A DNA stretch of 64,000 bases, taken from NCBI GenBank assembly GCA_024638505.1, contig JAHEKE010000015.1, positions 16,550 through 80,549 of the forward strand, written 5' to 3'. Source of the DNA: Gammaproteobacteria bacterium. Its GTDB lineage: Bacteria > Pseudomonadota > Gammaproteobacteria > Arenicellales > JAANXG01. Below the pieces are notes generated by a model, which saw only the letters and a list, made by a program, of their open reading frames with translations, had not been told where the DNA came from and did no database searches. A program made the translations under genes and the position numbers. Of the stretch, positions 45,712 to 56,716 are shown piece by piece. Position 1 is the first letter of the stretch; each line of letters starts with the position of its first letter.

Positions 45712-47445
45712 GTGGAATTAACCGGCGCGGATATCGTCGTCAAATGCTTGCAGGATGAGGGGATCGAGTACATTTTCGGTTACCCGGGTGGTGCGGCACT
45801 GCATATATACGATGCCTTGTATCGACAGGATAAGGTTAAGCACATATTAGTACGTCACGAGCAGGGCGCAAGTCATGCGGCAGACGGTTATGCCAGGGCA
45901 ACCGGAAAACCGGGCGTTGTACTGGTTACCTCCGGGCCGGGCATAACTAACGCCGTGACGGGAATTGCAACAGCTTATATGGACTCCGCACCCCTGGTCG
46001 TGATTTCAGGACAAGTTCCGACGCACCTAATTGGAGATGATGCTTTCCAGGAGGTGGATGCAGTAGGAATTACCCGGCCCTGTGTGAAGCATAATTTCCT
46101 GGTCAAGGATGTGCGGGATCTGGCTACGACCATGAAGAAGGCCTTTTTTGTGGCAACTAGCGGGCGACCGGGCCCGGTGCTGGTCGATATACCGAAGGAT
46201 ATTACGGCGGAGAAGACAGAATATATTTACCCACGTTCGGTGAGCATGCGCTCTTATGCACCGGTGAAGCGTGGACACCCCAAACAAATTAAAAAGGCGG
46301 TGGATTTATTGTTGAACGCCAGACGGCCGATTGTCTATGCCGGTGGTGGAGTGGTGCTCGCTGACGCAGAGGATGCGCTGCGTGAAATGGTCAGGCTGCT
46401 CGGATATCCCTGTACTAACACGCTGATGGGGTTAGGTGCCTACCCCCATGACGACCCTCTTTTTCTCGGCATGCTGGGAATGCATGGAACCTATGAGGCA
46501 AACATGGCTATGCACGGTTGCGACGTGATGCTGGCGGTCGGGGCAAGGTTCGACGATCGCATCACGGGCGATCTATCCAAGTTTTCACCATTCGCCAAGA
46601 TTATCCACGTTGACGTTGATCCCTCTTCAATTGGCAAGAACGTAAAAGTTGAGATCCCGATCGTGGGTGATGCTAAGTCGGTATTAGAGGATCTAGTTAG
46701 AGAGCTCAAAGCGCGTGCCGCGGCGATTAATCAGGGGCAAACTAAGCAGTGGTGGCAACAAATAGACGAGTGGAGAGGGATCAATTGCCTGGCTTACGAT
46801 CAAAAAAGTGAAAAAATCAAACCGCAATATGTGATTGAGAAGCTACACCAGATCACCAATGGTGATGCGTTCGTAACTTCGGACGTAGGTCAGCACCAGA
46901 TGTGGGCAGCTCAGTTTTATGGCTTCGGTAAGACCAGAAGATGGATAAACTCTGGTGGTCTGGGAACAATGGGCTTTGGCCTGCCCGCAGCAATGGGAGT
47001 GCAAATAGCTTATCCGGATGATCTGGTGTGCTGCATCACAGGCGAAGCCAGTATCATTATGTGCATACAGGAACTTTCTACCTGTAAGCAATACGATCTG
47101 CCGGTGAAAATTATTAATTTGAATAATCGCTACATGGGTATGGTGCGTCAGTGGCAGGAGTTTTTCTACGATCGGCGCTACTCCCATTCCTATATGGATG
47201 CGCTGCCGGATTTTGTGGCCCTGTCTGAGTCCTTCGGACACAGAGGGATCCTGGTAGATCAACCGGCAGATGTTGAGGGTGCACTGATTGAGGCATTTGC
47301 GATGAAAGATCAACTGGTGTTTCTTGACTTCATCACAGACCAGGCGGAGAACGTGTATCCCATGATAGCGGCGGGTAAGGGACACAATGAAATGCACCTG
47401 CACCCTGGTTCGGGTGAGCCTCCACAAGAGCGAGAGCTTGCCTGA
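45712..47445 (+). CDS. ilvI: Acetolactate synthase large subunit (acetohydroxyacid synthase)
   Basis: A 577-residue ThDP enzyme starting with GTG. Motifs: GYPGGAALHIYDAL, the catalytic Glu in LVRHEQGASHAADGYARATG, the FAD-binding middle domain, and the ThDP motif with TGEASIIMCIQEL and NLNNRYMGMVRQWQ. It condenses pyruvate into acetolactate, or pyruvate with 2-ketobutyrate, in valine and isoleucine synthesis. The regulatory subunit ilvH follows after 2 bp. The upstream terminator and short ORF suggest attenuation. An AGGGG sequence lies about 13 bases before the GTG. Confidence 0.96.
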   Translation: MELTGADIVVKCLQDEGIEYIFGYPGGAALHIYDALYRQDKVKHILVRHEQGASHAADGYARATGKPGVVLVTSGPGITNAVTGIATAYMDSAPLVVISGQVPTHLIGDDAFQEVDAVGITRPCVKHNFLVKDVRDLATTMKKAFFVATSGRPGPVLVDIPKDITAEKTEYIYPRSVSMRSYAPVKRGHPKQIKKAVDLLLNARRPIVYAGGGVVLADAEDALREMVRLLGYPCTNTLMGLGAYPHDDPLFLGMLGMHGTYEANMAMHGCDVMLAVGARFDDRITGDLSKFSPFAKIIHVDVDPSSIGKNVKVEIPIVGDAKSVLEDLVRELKARAAAINQGQTKQWWQQIDEWRGINCLAYDQKSEKIKPQYVIEKLHQITNGDAFVTSDVGQHQMWAAQFYGFGKTRRWINSGGLGTMGFGLPAAMGVQIAYPDDLVCCITGEASIIMCIQELSTCKQYDLPVKIINLNNRYMGMVRQWQEFFYDRRYSHSYMDALPDFVALSESFGHRGILVDQPADVEGALIEAFAMKDQLVFLDFITDQAENVYPMIAAGKGHNEMHLHPGSGEPPQERELA

Positions 47446-47447
47446 AC

Positions 47448-47939
47448 ATGAGGCACATTATCTCGATTCTGCTTGAAAATGAAGCAGGCGCCCTGTCTCG
47501 CGTTTCCGGGCTGTTTTCGGCACGTGGCTACAACATCGAATCGCTTACCGTGGCACCGACTGAAGACAGTACGCTGTCCCGCATGACCATCGTTACCGCC
47601 GGCTCGGACGAAATTATCGAACAGATCGTTAAACAGTTGAATAAGCTAGTGGACGTGGTAAAGCTGCAGGAGCTGACCGAAGGAGCGCATATTGAGAGGG
47701 AGCTGATGTTGACCAAGGTAAAGGCAACAGGTGATGCGCGTGAGGAGATCAAGCGTCTAGTAGACATTTTTCGCGGACGCATCATAGATGTAACCGATTC
47801 AACCTATACCTTGGAGTTGACCGGTACGGTGGAAAAGCTGGATGCGTTTGTGAAGGCACTCGATATGACGGAAATTATCGAAGTAGTGCGTTCTGGTGCG
47901 ACCGGCATCGCTCGTGGAGAGCGCGCCCTGAGCCTATGA
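47448..47939 (+). CDS. ilvH: Acetolactate synthase small (regulatory) subunit
   Basis: A 163-residue ACT-domain protein. The N-terminal ACT domain reads MRHIISILLENEAGALSRVSGLFSARGYNIESL, and the C-terminal domain has DATGREEIKRLVDIFRGRIIDV-like sequence (TGDAREEIKRLVDIFRG). It activates IlvI and gives valine feedback inhibition. It begins directly after ilvI. The stop is 76 bp before ilvC. Confidence 0.96.
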   Translation: MRHIISILLENEAGALSRVSGLFSARGYNIESLTVAPTEDSTLSRMTIVTAGSDEIIEQIVKQLNKLVDVVKLQELTEGAHIERELMLTKVKATGDAREEIKRLVDIFRGRIIDVTDSTYTLELTGTVEKLDAFVKALDMTEIIEVVRSGATGIARGERALSL

Positions 47940-47964
47940 GCGGGAATCAGTAGCTCGTGAGTGA

Positions 47965-49032
<1,068 letters not shown>

Positions 49033-49152
49033 ATCGACCATCAGTTTTAGAATAAGGACGCATAGCCTGGGGCTGATGTTTTCTCAGCCGCACCGCGCCA
49101 TACGAAGTCACGCCGCGGTTCGCTCTGATGGCTTTGGACTCTATATGCTCTC

Positions 49153-49818
49153 ATGCTGACAAGCCAATCTCATCCGGTGCTGGCGCGCGAAGGTTGGCCC
49201 CATATTGCCGTATCGCTAATGCTGGCCGCTGCCTGTACCGTCTGGCTGGGGTGGCTGTGGGCGGCGCCGCTATGGGCCCTGCTGCTGTTCATCCTCCAGT
49301 TTTTCAGAGACCCGCCGAGAATTTCACCTCAGGTGCCAGGACAAGTATTAGCCCCAGCCGATGGCAAGGTCGTGTTCGTGGGGTACGAAACCGATCCTTA
49401 TCTGCAGCGCGAAGCGCTCAAGATCAGTATTTTCATGAACGTGTTTTCGGTGCATTCAAACCGCTCCCCGGTGACGGCAAGGGTTCATAAAATCTGGTAT
49501 TTTCCGGGCACCTTTGTCAATGCTGAACTAGATAAGGCGTCCACGCAGAATGAACGAAACGCCATATGGCTCAAGGATGAAGAATATCAGCAGGACGTGG
49601 TTGTTGTGCAAATAGCTGGGCTGATAGCGAGAAGGATATTGTGCTATGTTAACGAGGGAGATTATCTGCAGCGGGGCCAGCGCTATGGGTTTATTCGATT
49701 TGGTTCGCGCGTAGATGTTTTTCTACCGGATGTGTTTGGCGCTGATGTCGGGCTCGGTGACAAAGTTACAGCCGGTATAGATGTAGTCGCCAAGAAGAAT
49801 CAGGGCACATCAATGTGA
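49153..49818 (+). CDS. psd: Phosphatidylserine decarboxylase, short (archaetidyl) type
   Basis: A 221-residue protein of the short Psd type with two N-terminal hydrophobic segments. It contains VLAPADGKVVFVG, ISIFMNVFSVHSNRSPV and the C-terminal YGFIRFGSRVDVFLP, where the Gly-Ser pair is the self-cleavage site forming the pyruvoyl cofactor. It converts phosphatidylserine to phosphatidylethanolamine. It overlaps pssA by 4 bp, so product and substrate enzymes are coupled. The classical long Psd is not needed in such organisms. Confidence 0.93.
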   Translation: MLTSQSHPVLAREGWPHIAVSLMLAAACTVWLGWLWAAPLWALLLFILQFFRDPPRISPQVPGQVLAPADGKVVFVGYETDPYLQREALKISIFMNVFSVHSNRSPVTARVHKIWYFPGTFVNAELDKASTQNERNAIWLKDEEYQQDVVVVQIAGLIARRILCYVNEGDYLQRGQRYGFIRFGSRVDVFLPDVFGADVGLGDKVTAGIDVVAKKNQGTSM

Positions 49819-50639
49819 AGCATTCGTCGAACGAACATGAACCCGGTACCAAGCGTCCAGGTCGCAGAGGGATCTATATACTGCCGAACCTGTTTACTAC
49901 GGCGGGCCTTTTCTTTGGGTTTTTTGCGATCATTCAGGCTACCAAGGGAAAGTTTGAACTGGCTGCACTGGCCGTATTCATAGCCATGATCATGGATGGA
50001 TTAGACGGGCGTATCGCTCGCATGACTAATACAACCAGCGATTTCGGTGCCGAGTACGATAGCCTGGCTGATGTCATCGCGTTTGGTTTGACCCCCGCGC
50101 TGGTTATGTACGAATGGGTGCTGGGCGGTATTGGTAAACTCGGCTGGCTGGCGGCGTTTGTCTATGTTGCTGCCACGGCGCTCAGGTTAGCCCGCTTCAA
50201 TACCCAGAAAGGGGTTGACAAGGGGTTCTTTCAGGGCCTCCCCAGCCCGGCGGCAGCCGCAGTCTTGGCGTCCTGGGTATGGATGATGAATGATTACGGC
50301 TTCCAGGGCGTAGCGGTCAACGTGGCTTCCTGGTTTATAACTTTCGGCACGGCGGCGGCCATGGTAAGTAACGTTCAGTACCACAGCTTCAAAGATCTAG
50401 ACTTGAAGGGCAAGATACCCTTCGTGCGGCTGTTAATCATAGTGCTGGCGTTTGTTCTAATTGCTTTGGATCCGCCGCGCATGCTGTTTCTTGTATTTTT
50501 TGGCTACCTTCTCTCCGGTGTATTTCAGCGACTTGTGGTACTGCGTAAAGGAGGTCGCGTCGATAATGCTAGCAGCGTTAGTGCGCCCGATAGCGGCGGT
50601 GTCACCGGCGAGGTTGAAACAGAGGTTGACAGAGCGTGA
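49815..50639 (+). CDS. pssA: CDP-diacylglycerol-serine O-phosphatidyltransferase
   Basis: A 274-residue membrane enzyme starting with GTG. The CDP-alcohol phosphotransferase motif is complete: DGLDGRIARMTNTTSDFGAEYDSLAD (D-G-x2-A-R-x8-G-x3-D-x3-D). Several hydrophobic helices surround it. It makes phosphatidylserine, the substrate of the adjacent psd. It belongs to the type II (Bacillus-like) group rather than the E. coli peripheral form. The gene follows ilvC-psd and precedes leuA, an order known in Pseudomonas relatives. Confidence 0.94.
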   Translation: MKHSSNEHEPGTKRPGRRGIYILPNLFTTAGLFFGFFAIIQATKGKFELAALAVFIAMIMDGLDGRIARMTNTTSDFGAEYDSLADVIAFGLTPALVMYEWVLGGIGKLGWLAAFVYVAATALRLARFNTQKGVDKGFFQGLPSPAAAAVLASWVWMMNDYGFQGVAVNVASWFITFGTAAAMVSNVQYHSFKDLDLKGKIPFVRLLIIVLAFVLIALDPPRMLFLVFFGYLLSGVFQRLVVLRKGGRVDNASSVSAPDSGGVTGEVETEVDRA

Positions 50640-50774
50640 GCAACCGAAGCTCGGTGGCAGAGGGCTGGCGGGGATGATTTTTCTCAGCCACCGCCAACCA
50701 ACGCGAGCTGCTTGATTTGATTTGGGTTTTCGACTTGAAATCATAAGCTACAAGGGGCTAAACTGCTTAAATAT

Positions 50775-50903
50775 ATGGGAATCGTCTTACAATCGATCAA
50801 AAAAGCATTCGGGCTCGACCGGCGCACGCTCGTCGAATCGGCTGGTGTCGTGTTGCATCAAAACCCGTGCTTTCCCTTAAATCTGCGCCTGCTGCGCCGT
50901 TAG
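50775..50903 (+). CDS. Putative leuA leader peptide (42 aa)
   Basis: An ATG-started frame encodes 42 residues ending [15 protein letters not shown]. The last eight codons contain ctg, ctg and ctg for Leu among Arg codons, then a stop 85 bp before the leuA ATG. The clustering of Leu and Arg at the end is the form expected of an amino-acid-sensing leader. GTG (50850) or TTG (50853) could be later starts. The 349-bp gap between pssA and leuA holds no other gene; a 10-base imperfect stem (50652-50693) is nearby. Confidence 0.5.
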   Translation: MGIVLQSIKKAFGLDRRTLVESAGVVLHQNPCFPLNLRLLRR

Positions 50904-50988
50904 GCGCACACATTACCCCCCCCACATTCCGTTTTTCGTGCCGCTTAATCAGCGGCAACCTTGTATCGTGCCGATAGGGTTACAGACT

Positions 50989-52536
50989 ATGCAAGATCAT
51001 TTGATTATTTTTGACACTACGTTGAGAGATGGTGAGCAGAGCCCGGGAGCGTCCATGACCCGGGATGAAAAGGTCAGGATCGCCAAAGTCCTGGAAAAAA
51101 TGAAGGTGGATGTGATTGAGGCCGGTTTTCCCGCTGCCAGTTCGGGTGACTTCGAATCCGTGCAGGCCGTAGCCGGTGCTATCAAGGACAGCACTATCTG
51201 TGCGCTGGCTCGGGCAATCCAGGGCGATATCGACCGGGCGGCCGCGGCAGTTGAGGCATCCACTTCTGCGCGTATTCATACTTTTATCGCGACGTCTCCC
51301 ATTCATATGAAAGAAAAGCTGCGGATGACGCCCGAGCAGGTACTCGAGCAGGCGGGCTGGGCGGTGAAACACGCTAGAAAGTTTACTGATGATGTTGAGT
51401 TCTCTCCCGAGGACGCAGGACGTTCGGATATAGAATTTCTCTGTCGTGTTGTTGAGGCAGCAATTAAAGCCGGCGCCAATACGGTAAATATTCCGGATAC
51501 TGTTGGTTATAACGTACCGTTTCAGTTCGGGCAGCTTGTGCAGGATCTAATGGAGCGAGTACCGAACTCCGATAAGGCTGTCTGGTCGGTACACTGTCAT
51601 AATGATTTGGGGTTAGCAGTCGCTAATTCACTGGCTGCGGTGATGCAGGGGGCACGTCAGGTTGAGTGCACGATTAATGGTCTCGGTGAGCGCGCTGGAA
51701 ACGCGTCGCTGGAGGAGATTGTGATGGCTGTGCGCACCCGCAAAGATGTTTTCCCGTGCGACACGCAGCTAGATGCCTCTCAGATTGTACCGGCAAGCCG
51801 GCTGGTCGCGGCAATAACTGGTTTTCCAGTGCAGCCTAATAAGGCCATCGTTGGCGCCAATGCTTTTGCCCACGAATCCGGGATTCACCAGGATGGGGTA
51901 ATAAAGAAAAGGGAAACGTACGAGATTATGCGGGCGGAGGATGTGGGCTGGTCGGCTAACCGCATGGTGTTGGGGAAGCATTCGGGCCGGAATGCGTTTA
52001 AAACAAGGCTGATGGAACTTGGCATGGAGTTTCATACAGAGGAAGAGCTGAATTCCGCTTTTGCACGCTTTAAAGATCTTGCCGATAAGAAGCATGAGAT
52101 TTTCGATGAAGATCTACAGGCTTTGGTGACGGAAGAGGGATTGGAGCAGGCAAATGAGCGTTATAAATTGACTACGCTGCACGTATGTTCACAAACGGGA
52201 GAGGTACCGGAGGCGAAAATCACCATGTCCGTTGAAGGGCAGGAGGTTAGCGCGAGCGCCAGGGGGAGCGGGCCCATCGACGCAGCATTTAAGGCCATTG
52301 AGGAAATCGTCAACAGTGGCGGGCAGCTGCAGCTCTATTCCGTAAACGCTCTGACCGGAGGGGCTGACGCGCAAGGCGAGGTTACGGTTCGCTTAGAGAA
52401 AGGGGGGCGTATTGTAAACGGGCTTGGCGCAGATACCGATATAGTTATCGCTTCAGCCAAGTCCTACATAATGGCGATAAATAAACTGCAATCGCATGCA
52501 CTGCGCGAACATCCGCAAAGGAGTCACGCCATATAA
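50989..52536 (+). CDS. leuA: 2-isopropylmalate synthase
   Basis: A protein of about 515 residues. The catalytic domain has [19 protein letters not shown], the metal ligands in [18 protein letters not shown], and [19 protein letters not shown]. The C-terminal regulatory domain ends near [12 protein letters not shown] and gives leucine feedback. It condenses acetyl-CoA with 2-oxoisovalerate, the first step of leucine synthesis. The ATG at 50989 is preferred over the GTG at 50938 because it agrees with the family start. The leuCDB genes are far away at 26438-29662. Confidence 0.97.
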   Translation: MQDHLIIFDTTLRDGEQSPGASMTRDEKVRIAKVLEKMKVDVIEAGFPAASSGDFESVQAVAGAIKDSTICALARAIQGDIDRAAAAVEASTSARIHTFIATSPIHMKEKLRMTPEQVLEQAGWAVKHARKFTDDVEFSPEDAGRSDIEFLCRVVEAAIKAGANTVNIPDTVGYNVPFQFGQLVQDLMERVPNSDKAVWSVHCHNDLGLAVANSLAAVMQGARQVECTINGLGERAGNASLEEIVMAVRTRKDVFPCDTQLDASQIVPASRLVAAITGFPVQPNKAIVGANAFAHESGIHQDGVIKKRETYEIMRAEDVGWSANRMVLGKHSGRNAFKTRLMELGMEFHTEEELNSAFARFKDLADKKHEIFDEDLQALVTEEGLEQANERYKLTTLHVCSQTGEVPEAKITMSVEGQEVSASARGSGPIDAAFKAIEEIVNSGGQLQLYSVNALTGGADAQGEVTVRLEKGGRIVNGLGADTDIVIASAKSYIMAINKLQSHALREHPQRSHAI

Positions 52537-52542
52537 CGGGGA

Positions 52543-53214
52543 ATGATCATGACCCAGCGTAAGCATTACCTTGACGCCATGGGGATAGAGGTTTGGGTCC
52601 GGCGCACCCCAGTTGGGCAGTCAAACCGTATTGATTCCGCCCACGATAGCGGTGCGCTGACGGCGCTCTCCTCGTTGGAGGAGTCCGTGCGCACATGCGT
52701 GCGCTGTGAACTGCACAAGACTCGCACGCACACCGTGTTCGGGGTAGGTGATGTGAATGCGGACTGGATGTTTGTGGGGGAAGCGCCGGGCGCTGAGGAA
52801 GACCGGCAGGGCCTGCCTTTTGTTGGGCGAGCGGGACGTCTACTGAATGCGATGCTGTTGGCTATCGACATGAGGAGAGAGCAGGTTTACATCGCCAACG
52901 TTTTAAAATGCCGCCCCCCAAACAATCGAGATCCTCTCGGGGTCGAAGTGAGAGAGTGTGAGCCTTATCTGCATGAACAGGTAGAGCAGATCCGTCCAAA
53001 AATAATCATAGCCCTGGGCCGATTTGCTGCACAGTCACTGCTGAAAACAACGCACTCCATTGGCAAACTGAGGGGGGAGATATTTCATTATGCAGACACC
53101 GCGATCCCGCTAGTGGTTACCTATCATCCCGCCTATCTGCTGCGGAATCCCGTAGACAAGCGCAAGGCGTGGGTTGACTTGCAGCTCGCCCGTAGGCTAA
53201 TACAAGATATATGA
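52543..53214 (+). CDS. Type 4 uracil-DNA glycosylase
   Basis: A 223-residue protein. Motif A is [20 protein letters not shown], motif B has HPAYLLRNP, and four cysteines ([21 protein letters not shown]) match the iron-sulfur cluster ligands of family 4 UDG. It removes uracil from DNA. The N-terminal [13 protein letters not shown] segment resembles the region seen in bacterial family-4 proteins. The stop overlaps the rimI start by 4 bp. An ATG at 52549 may be the true start, as it has a better spaced GGGGA. Confidence 0.9.
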   Translation: MIMTQRKHYLDAMGIEVWVRRTPVGQSNRIDSAHDSGALTALSSLEESVRTCVRCELHKTRTHTVFGVGDVNADWMFVGEAPGAEEDRQGLPFVGRAGRLLNAMLLAIDMRREQVYIANVLKCRPPNNRDPLGVEVRECEPYLHEQVEQIRPKIIIALGRFAAQSLLKTTHSIGKLRGEIFHYADTAIPLVVTYHPAYLLRNPVDKRKAWVDLQLARRLIQDI

Positions 53215-53681
53215 GTGTAGCCATATCCAGACTCCCGGCGCAGGTTCGTCGAGCACGCGCAGCTGACGTCAAAGCGATAAGCGGAATTGAAGAATCGGTT
53301 TATCAATTTCCCTGGTCAGAGAGAATTTTTTATGACTGCATGAATGCGGGTTATACCTTTCTGATTTACGAGAATAATCATGAACTTTTCGGTTACGGAA
53401 TTATGTCCTGCGCTGACGGAGAATGCCACATACTCAATTTATGTATCCAGCCCAGCTACCAGGGTATTGGCTGGGGCAAGAGTCTGCTTAACTACCTGTT
53501 AAATACGGCGCGCAAAAAGAAGAGTCGAGTTGTGTTTTTAGAGGTGCGGGCTTCAAACACGCGCGCGTTTACGCTTTACCATAGATTGGGATTCAATGAA
53601 ATTGCCAAGCGTAAAGACTACTATCCCGCTGCGGCAGGACGGCGGGAACACGCTTTAGTTTTAGCCAAAGTGCTTACGTAA
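53211..53681 (+). CDS. rimI: Ribosomal protein S18-alanine N-acetyltransferase
   Basis: A 156-residue GNAT-fold enzyme. The acetyl-CoA loop is QPSYQGIGWGKSLLNYLL, and FLEVRASNTRAFTLYHRLGFNEIAKRKDYYP is the RimI-specific C-terminal half. It acetylates the N-terminus of ribosomal protein S18. It overlaps the glycosylase gene by 4 bp, an order (udg-rimI) common in Pseudomonas relatives. All motifs are present. Confidence 0.92.
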   Translation: MSVAISRLPAQVRRARAADVKAISGIEESVYQFPWSERIFYDCMNAGYTFLIYENNHELFGYGIMSCADGECHILNLCIQPSYQGIGWGKSLLNYLLNTARKKKSRVVFLEVRASNTRAFTLYHRLGFNEIAKRKDYYPAAAGRREHALVLAKVLT

Positions 53682-53695
53682 AAAAAGGCTGCTTA

Positions 53696-54451
53696 ATGGA
53701 AAAAAATGTATCGATCGTTGTTCCTGTTTTTAATGAACAAAAGACGATATCTAGTGTAGTAGAAAAAATCGTAGCGCTACCGTTTGTGCACGAGCTTGTG
53801 ATCGTTGATGACGCTTCGACGGACGGCACCGCCGAGGTCCTAAAAAGCCTCAATCATAATAAAATCAGAATTTTCACACACCCTGAAAACCGCGGTAAAA
53901 CCGCCGCTGTGGTCAATGCCCTGCAGCACGTCACCGGTGCGATTGTGATTATCCAGGATGCAGACCTGGAGTACGATCCGAATGAGATAGAGTTTCTGTG
54001 TGATCCGATCTGGCGGGATCAGGCGGATGTGGTTTACGGCAGCCGGTTTTTAGTGCGAAAAGCAAGCCATGTACTGTATTTCTACCACTATGTCGGCAAT
54101 AAAATCATCACTTTCTTTTCTAATATTTTTACCAATAAGAACATGTCAGATATTGAGACCTGTTACAAGGTGTTTCGCAGTTTTCTGCTGACACAGATGC
54201 CGATCAGCAGCGCAGGTTTCGGTTTTGAGGTTGAAGTGACTGCAAAGGTCAGTAAAACGAAAGCCAGAATATACGAGGCGCCGATTTCCTATCACGGCAG
54301 GACATATGATCAAGGAAAGAAGATTTCCTACAAAGACGGTATATACGCGCTTTGGTACATTCTCAAATACAACTTGATTGTTGACGCGAAAACAAGATCT
54401 TATATAAACGCCAGTAACGCCAGGCTGGAATCACAGCGGGCCCTGGTCTGA
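53696..54451 (+). CDS. GT2 glycosyltransferase, dolichyl-phosphate mannose synthase-like
   Basis: A 251-residue family 2 glycosyltransferase. It has VVPVFNEQKTISSVVEKI, the nucleotide-binding VDDASTDGT, the DxD-like IIQDADLEYDPNEI, and the ETCYKVFRSFL acceptor region. The protein lacks the C-terminal membrane helices of DPM-type enzymes with membrane anchors, so it is soluble or peripheral. Likely substrate is a polyprenyl phosphate, but this is inference. It lies 14 bp after rimI, without other glycan genes nearby. Confidence 0.85.
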   Translation: MEKNVSIVVPVFNEQKTISSVVEKIVALPFVHELVIVDDASTDGTAEVLKSLNHNKIRIFTHPENRGKTAAVVNALQHVTGAIVIIQDADLEYDPNEIEFLCDPIWRDQADVVYGSRFLVRKASHVLYFYHYVGNKIITFFSNIFTNKNMSDIETCYKVFRSFLLTQMPISSAGFGFEVEVTAKVSKTKARIYEAPISYHGRTYDQGKKISYKDGIYALWYILKYNLIVDAKTRSYINASNARLESQRALV

Positions 54452-54494
54452 GCTTAAAATTGGGCGCATAAATCTACCTGTAGGATGCGGATGT

Positions 54495-55886
54495 TTAGTT
54501 TACGTAAACGACAATGTTCTGCCCCAATCGCAGGAGGTCATTGGTTTTTATTGAATTCCATCGGGCCAGCTGTTTCACGTACACGTTGTAGCGCCGGGCG
54601 ATTCCCCATAGCGTATCGCCGGAGCGAACCCGATGGATAAACGGGTTGACTTCCGCCACGCTATTGCCCGCGCTAGCCACGGTGCCGCCAGGAAGAGGGA
54701 CAAGGAGGTCGTTGCCGGCCTGGATAAAAGTTGTTTTCAACCCGTTGGAGCGCTGCAGGGCTCGCACGGATACGCCATACTTTCGCGCGATCTGACTTAA
54801 CGTGTCACCACGCTTAATCCTGTAATGCCCCCACTTGAGCCGAGCGGAGGCCGGCAGCGACGCTAACTCATGTTTCATCTGCACTGATTTCGCTACGGGA
54901 ACTAACAACCGATGTGGTCCGTCCGGGTCGGTAGCCCAGCGCTTGAATGCCGGGTTCAGAAGTTGCAGCTCTTGATCACTCATTCCGCTTAAATCCTGCG
55001 CCACGTGCAAGTCGATCTGGCCCAAAGTATCAACGCTGCTAAAAAACGGTTTGTTAGGGATCACGGCAAGTTCAATGCCGAATCGGTCTGGTTGGCTGAC
55101 TATCTCTTTGAGCGCGGCTAGTTTGGGCACGTACCGCTTTGTCTCAGATTTAAGGCGGAGGTGCTGATAGTGGGTGGACTTTCCTCGCTGCCTGTTCCTA
55201 TTGATCGCGTATTGAATACTGCCCTCTCCTGCATTGTAAGCGGCGAGGGCGTGGAACCAATCGCCCTCAAATTCACCATGTAGATACTGCAGGTAGTCGA
55301 GTGCGGCTCGAGTTGCCGCAATTACGTCGCGCCGGCCGTCGTACCACCAGCTCATCTTTAAGCCGTAACGGCTCGCAGTAGATGGGATGAACTGCCATAA
55401 TCCGGATGCGTGGGCTCGTGAATAAGCTGTCGGCTTGTATGCACTCTCAATCGCCGGCAGCAGGGCTATTTCGGTTGGCATGCCCCTTTTTTCAATTTCC
55501 TCAACTATGTAAAACAGATAGGGTTGGGCGCGATCTAACAGTCTGGCAATATAGTGGGGACGTTGTACATACCATTTGCGGTAATAGTCGACATACTTAT
55601 TGGAGAGAGTTGGCAAAGCAAAGCCGTCCCGGATGCGTTGCCACAGGTCTGTATACTCCCGTGTCCCGACCGTAGCGCTGTGCGTCAATGCTGGCGATGG
55701 TTGTGCGTTTGCCGAGCTGATAGTACGCGGCGCGACGTTCACCCCGGCCGATTCAGACGACGGTGTTGAGACAGGATCAGTATTAGTTGTGGCGCACCCG
55801 GAAATTAAAATTATTAGTATTAGGACTACAAATCGAAATCCCATAAGCCGGGGCATACTAAATGGCGTTGAGTAGCAGGTCAACAT
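54495..55886 (-). CDS. mltD: Membrane-bound lytic murein transglycosylase D
   Basis: A 463-residue lipoprotein. The lipobox is LISGC after a hydrophobic segment. The SLT domain contains the catalytic Glu in LLPAIESAYKPTAYSRAHASGLWQFIPSTASRYGL and AAYNAGEGSIQ. Two LysM domains follow near the C-terminus (YRIKRGDTLSQIARKYGVSV and HRVRSGDTLWGIARRYNVYV). It cleaves peptidoglycan during wall remodelling. The start may be a later Met, at MPRLMGF. It is divergent from yafS, as in E. coli, but gloB is not between them here. Confidence 0.94.
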   Translation of the reverse strand: MLTCYSTPFSMPRLMGFRFVVLILIILISGCATTNTDPVSTPSSESAGVNVAPRTISSANAQPSPALTHSATVGTREYTDLWQRIRDGFALPTLSNKYVDYYRKWYVQRPHYIARLLDRAQPYLFYIVEEIEKRGMPTEIALLPAIESAYKPTAYSRAHASGLWQFIPSTASRYGLKMSWWYDGRRDVIAATRAALDYLQYLHGEFEGDWFHALAAYNAGEGSIQYAINRNRQRGKSTHYQHLRLKSETKRYVPKLAALKEIVSQPDRFGIELAVIPNKPFFSSVDTLGQIDLHVAQDLSGMSDQELQLLNPAFKRWATDPDGPHRLLVPVAKSVQMKHELASLPASARLKWGHYRIKRGDTLSQIARKYGVSVRALQRSNGLKTTFIQAGNDLLVPLPGGTVASAGNSVAEVNPFIHRVRSGDTLWGIARRYNVYVKQLARWNSIKTNDLLRLGQNIVVYVN

Positions 55887-55945
55887 TTTTTATAAGAGCG
55901 TTTTACGGTAACGTGTACGCCGGCTACTTGCGAGTCGCAGATTGA

Positions 55946-56716
55946 ATGAACTTAACTCGGGACCATGACGAAAGCAGTGCGGGATTACATGCATGGACGC
56001 AGACCAAACTGGGTCAGTCTCTTATCACGGAAGAGTCGCGTAAGCTCAACCATCTCCTGACTAAACTTTATGGTCCCACCGCTGTCCAGTTTGGCGTGCT
56101 TGGAATGTGTGAGTACATTCAATCTAGCAGCGCAGTTCACCACCTGCTTGCGGTGAGTCATGCGATCCCTGATGATGGAGATGTACCGTTAACGGTTATA
56201 AGCGCCGCTGCGGAAGCGATGCCCCTGGAGACGAAGTCGGTGAGCGTTTTGTTACTGCCGCACGTTTTGGAATTCAGTAATGATCCGCACAGGGTACTGC
56301 GAGAAGCATCTCGCGTGCTTGTGCCAGAGGGGCACTTGGTTATGGTGTGTTTCAACCCTCTGAGTTCGTGGGGTGTCAGGCGTGGGTTGAGCAGACTTAT
56401 CGGTGATGGTCAAAGCCCCCCCTGGTGCGGTCGCTATTTCAGCTTGAGAAGAGTCAAGGACTGGATTTCGGTTTTAGGCTTCGAGTTTGTATCCGGGAGT
56501 GCCGCCTATTACCTTCCACCATTTAAATCAGAAAGAATAAGAGAGCGTTTGAAATTTTTGCAGAAAATGGGGCCGCGCTGGTGGCCGATGTTCTCCGCCG
56601 TTTTTATACTGGTGGCACGAAAAAGAGAAATCGCAATGACCCCGATCGTGCCCTGGCGACGAAAAGAACGCAGATTGACTCCAGGGTTGGTTGAGCCGGT
56701 GGCAAAAAATGGCTGA
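55946..56716 (+). CDS. yafS: Class I SAM methyltransferase, YafS-like
   Basis: A 256-residue methyltransferase-11 type protein. It has [49 protein letters not shown], a match to the YafS family. The N-terminal SAM glycine loop is divergent. E. coli has gloB-yafS-rnhA-dnaQ beside mltD, and the same order without gloB is seen here. The substrate is unknown. It overlaps rnhA by a few bases. Confidence 0.85.
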   Translation: MNLTRDHDESSAGLHAWTQTKLGQSLITEESRKLNHLLTKLYGPTAVQFGVLGMCEYIQSSSAVHHLLAVSHAIPDDGDVPLTVISAAAEAMPLETKSVSVLLLPHVLEFSNDPHRVLREASRVLVPEGHLVMVCFNPLSSWGVRRGLSRLIGDGQSPPWCGRYFSLRRVKDWISVLGFEFVSGSAAYYLPPFKSERIRERLKFLQKMGPRWWPMFSAVFILVARKREIAMTPIVPWRRKERRLTPGLVEPVAKNG

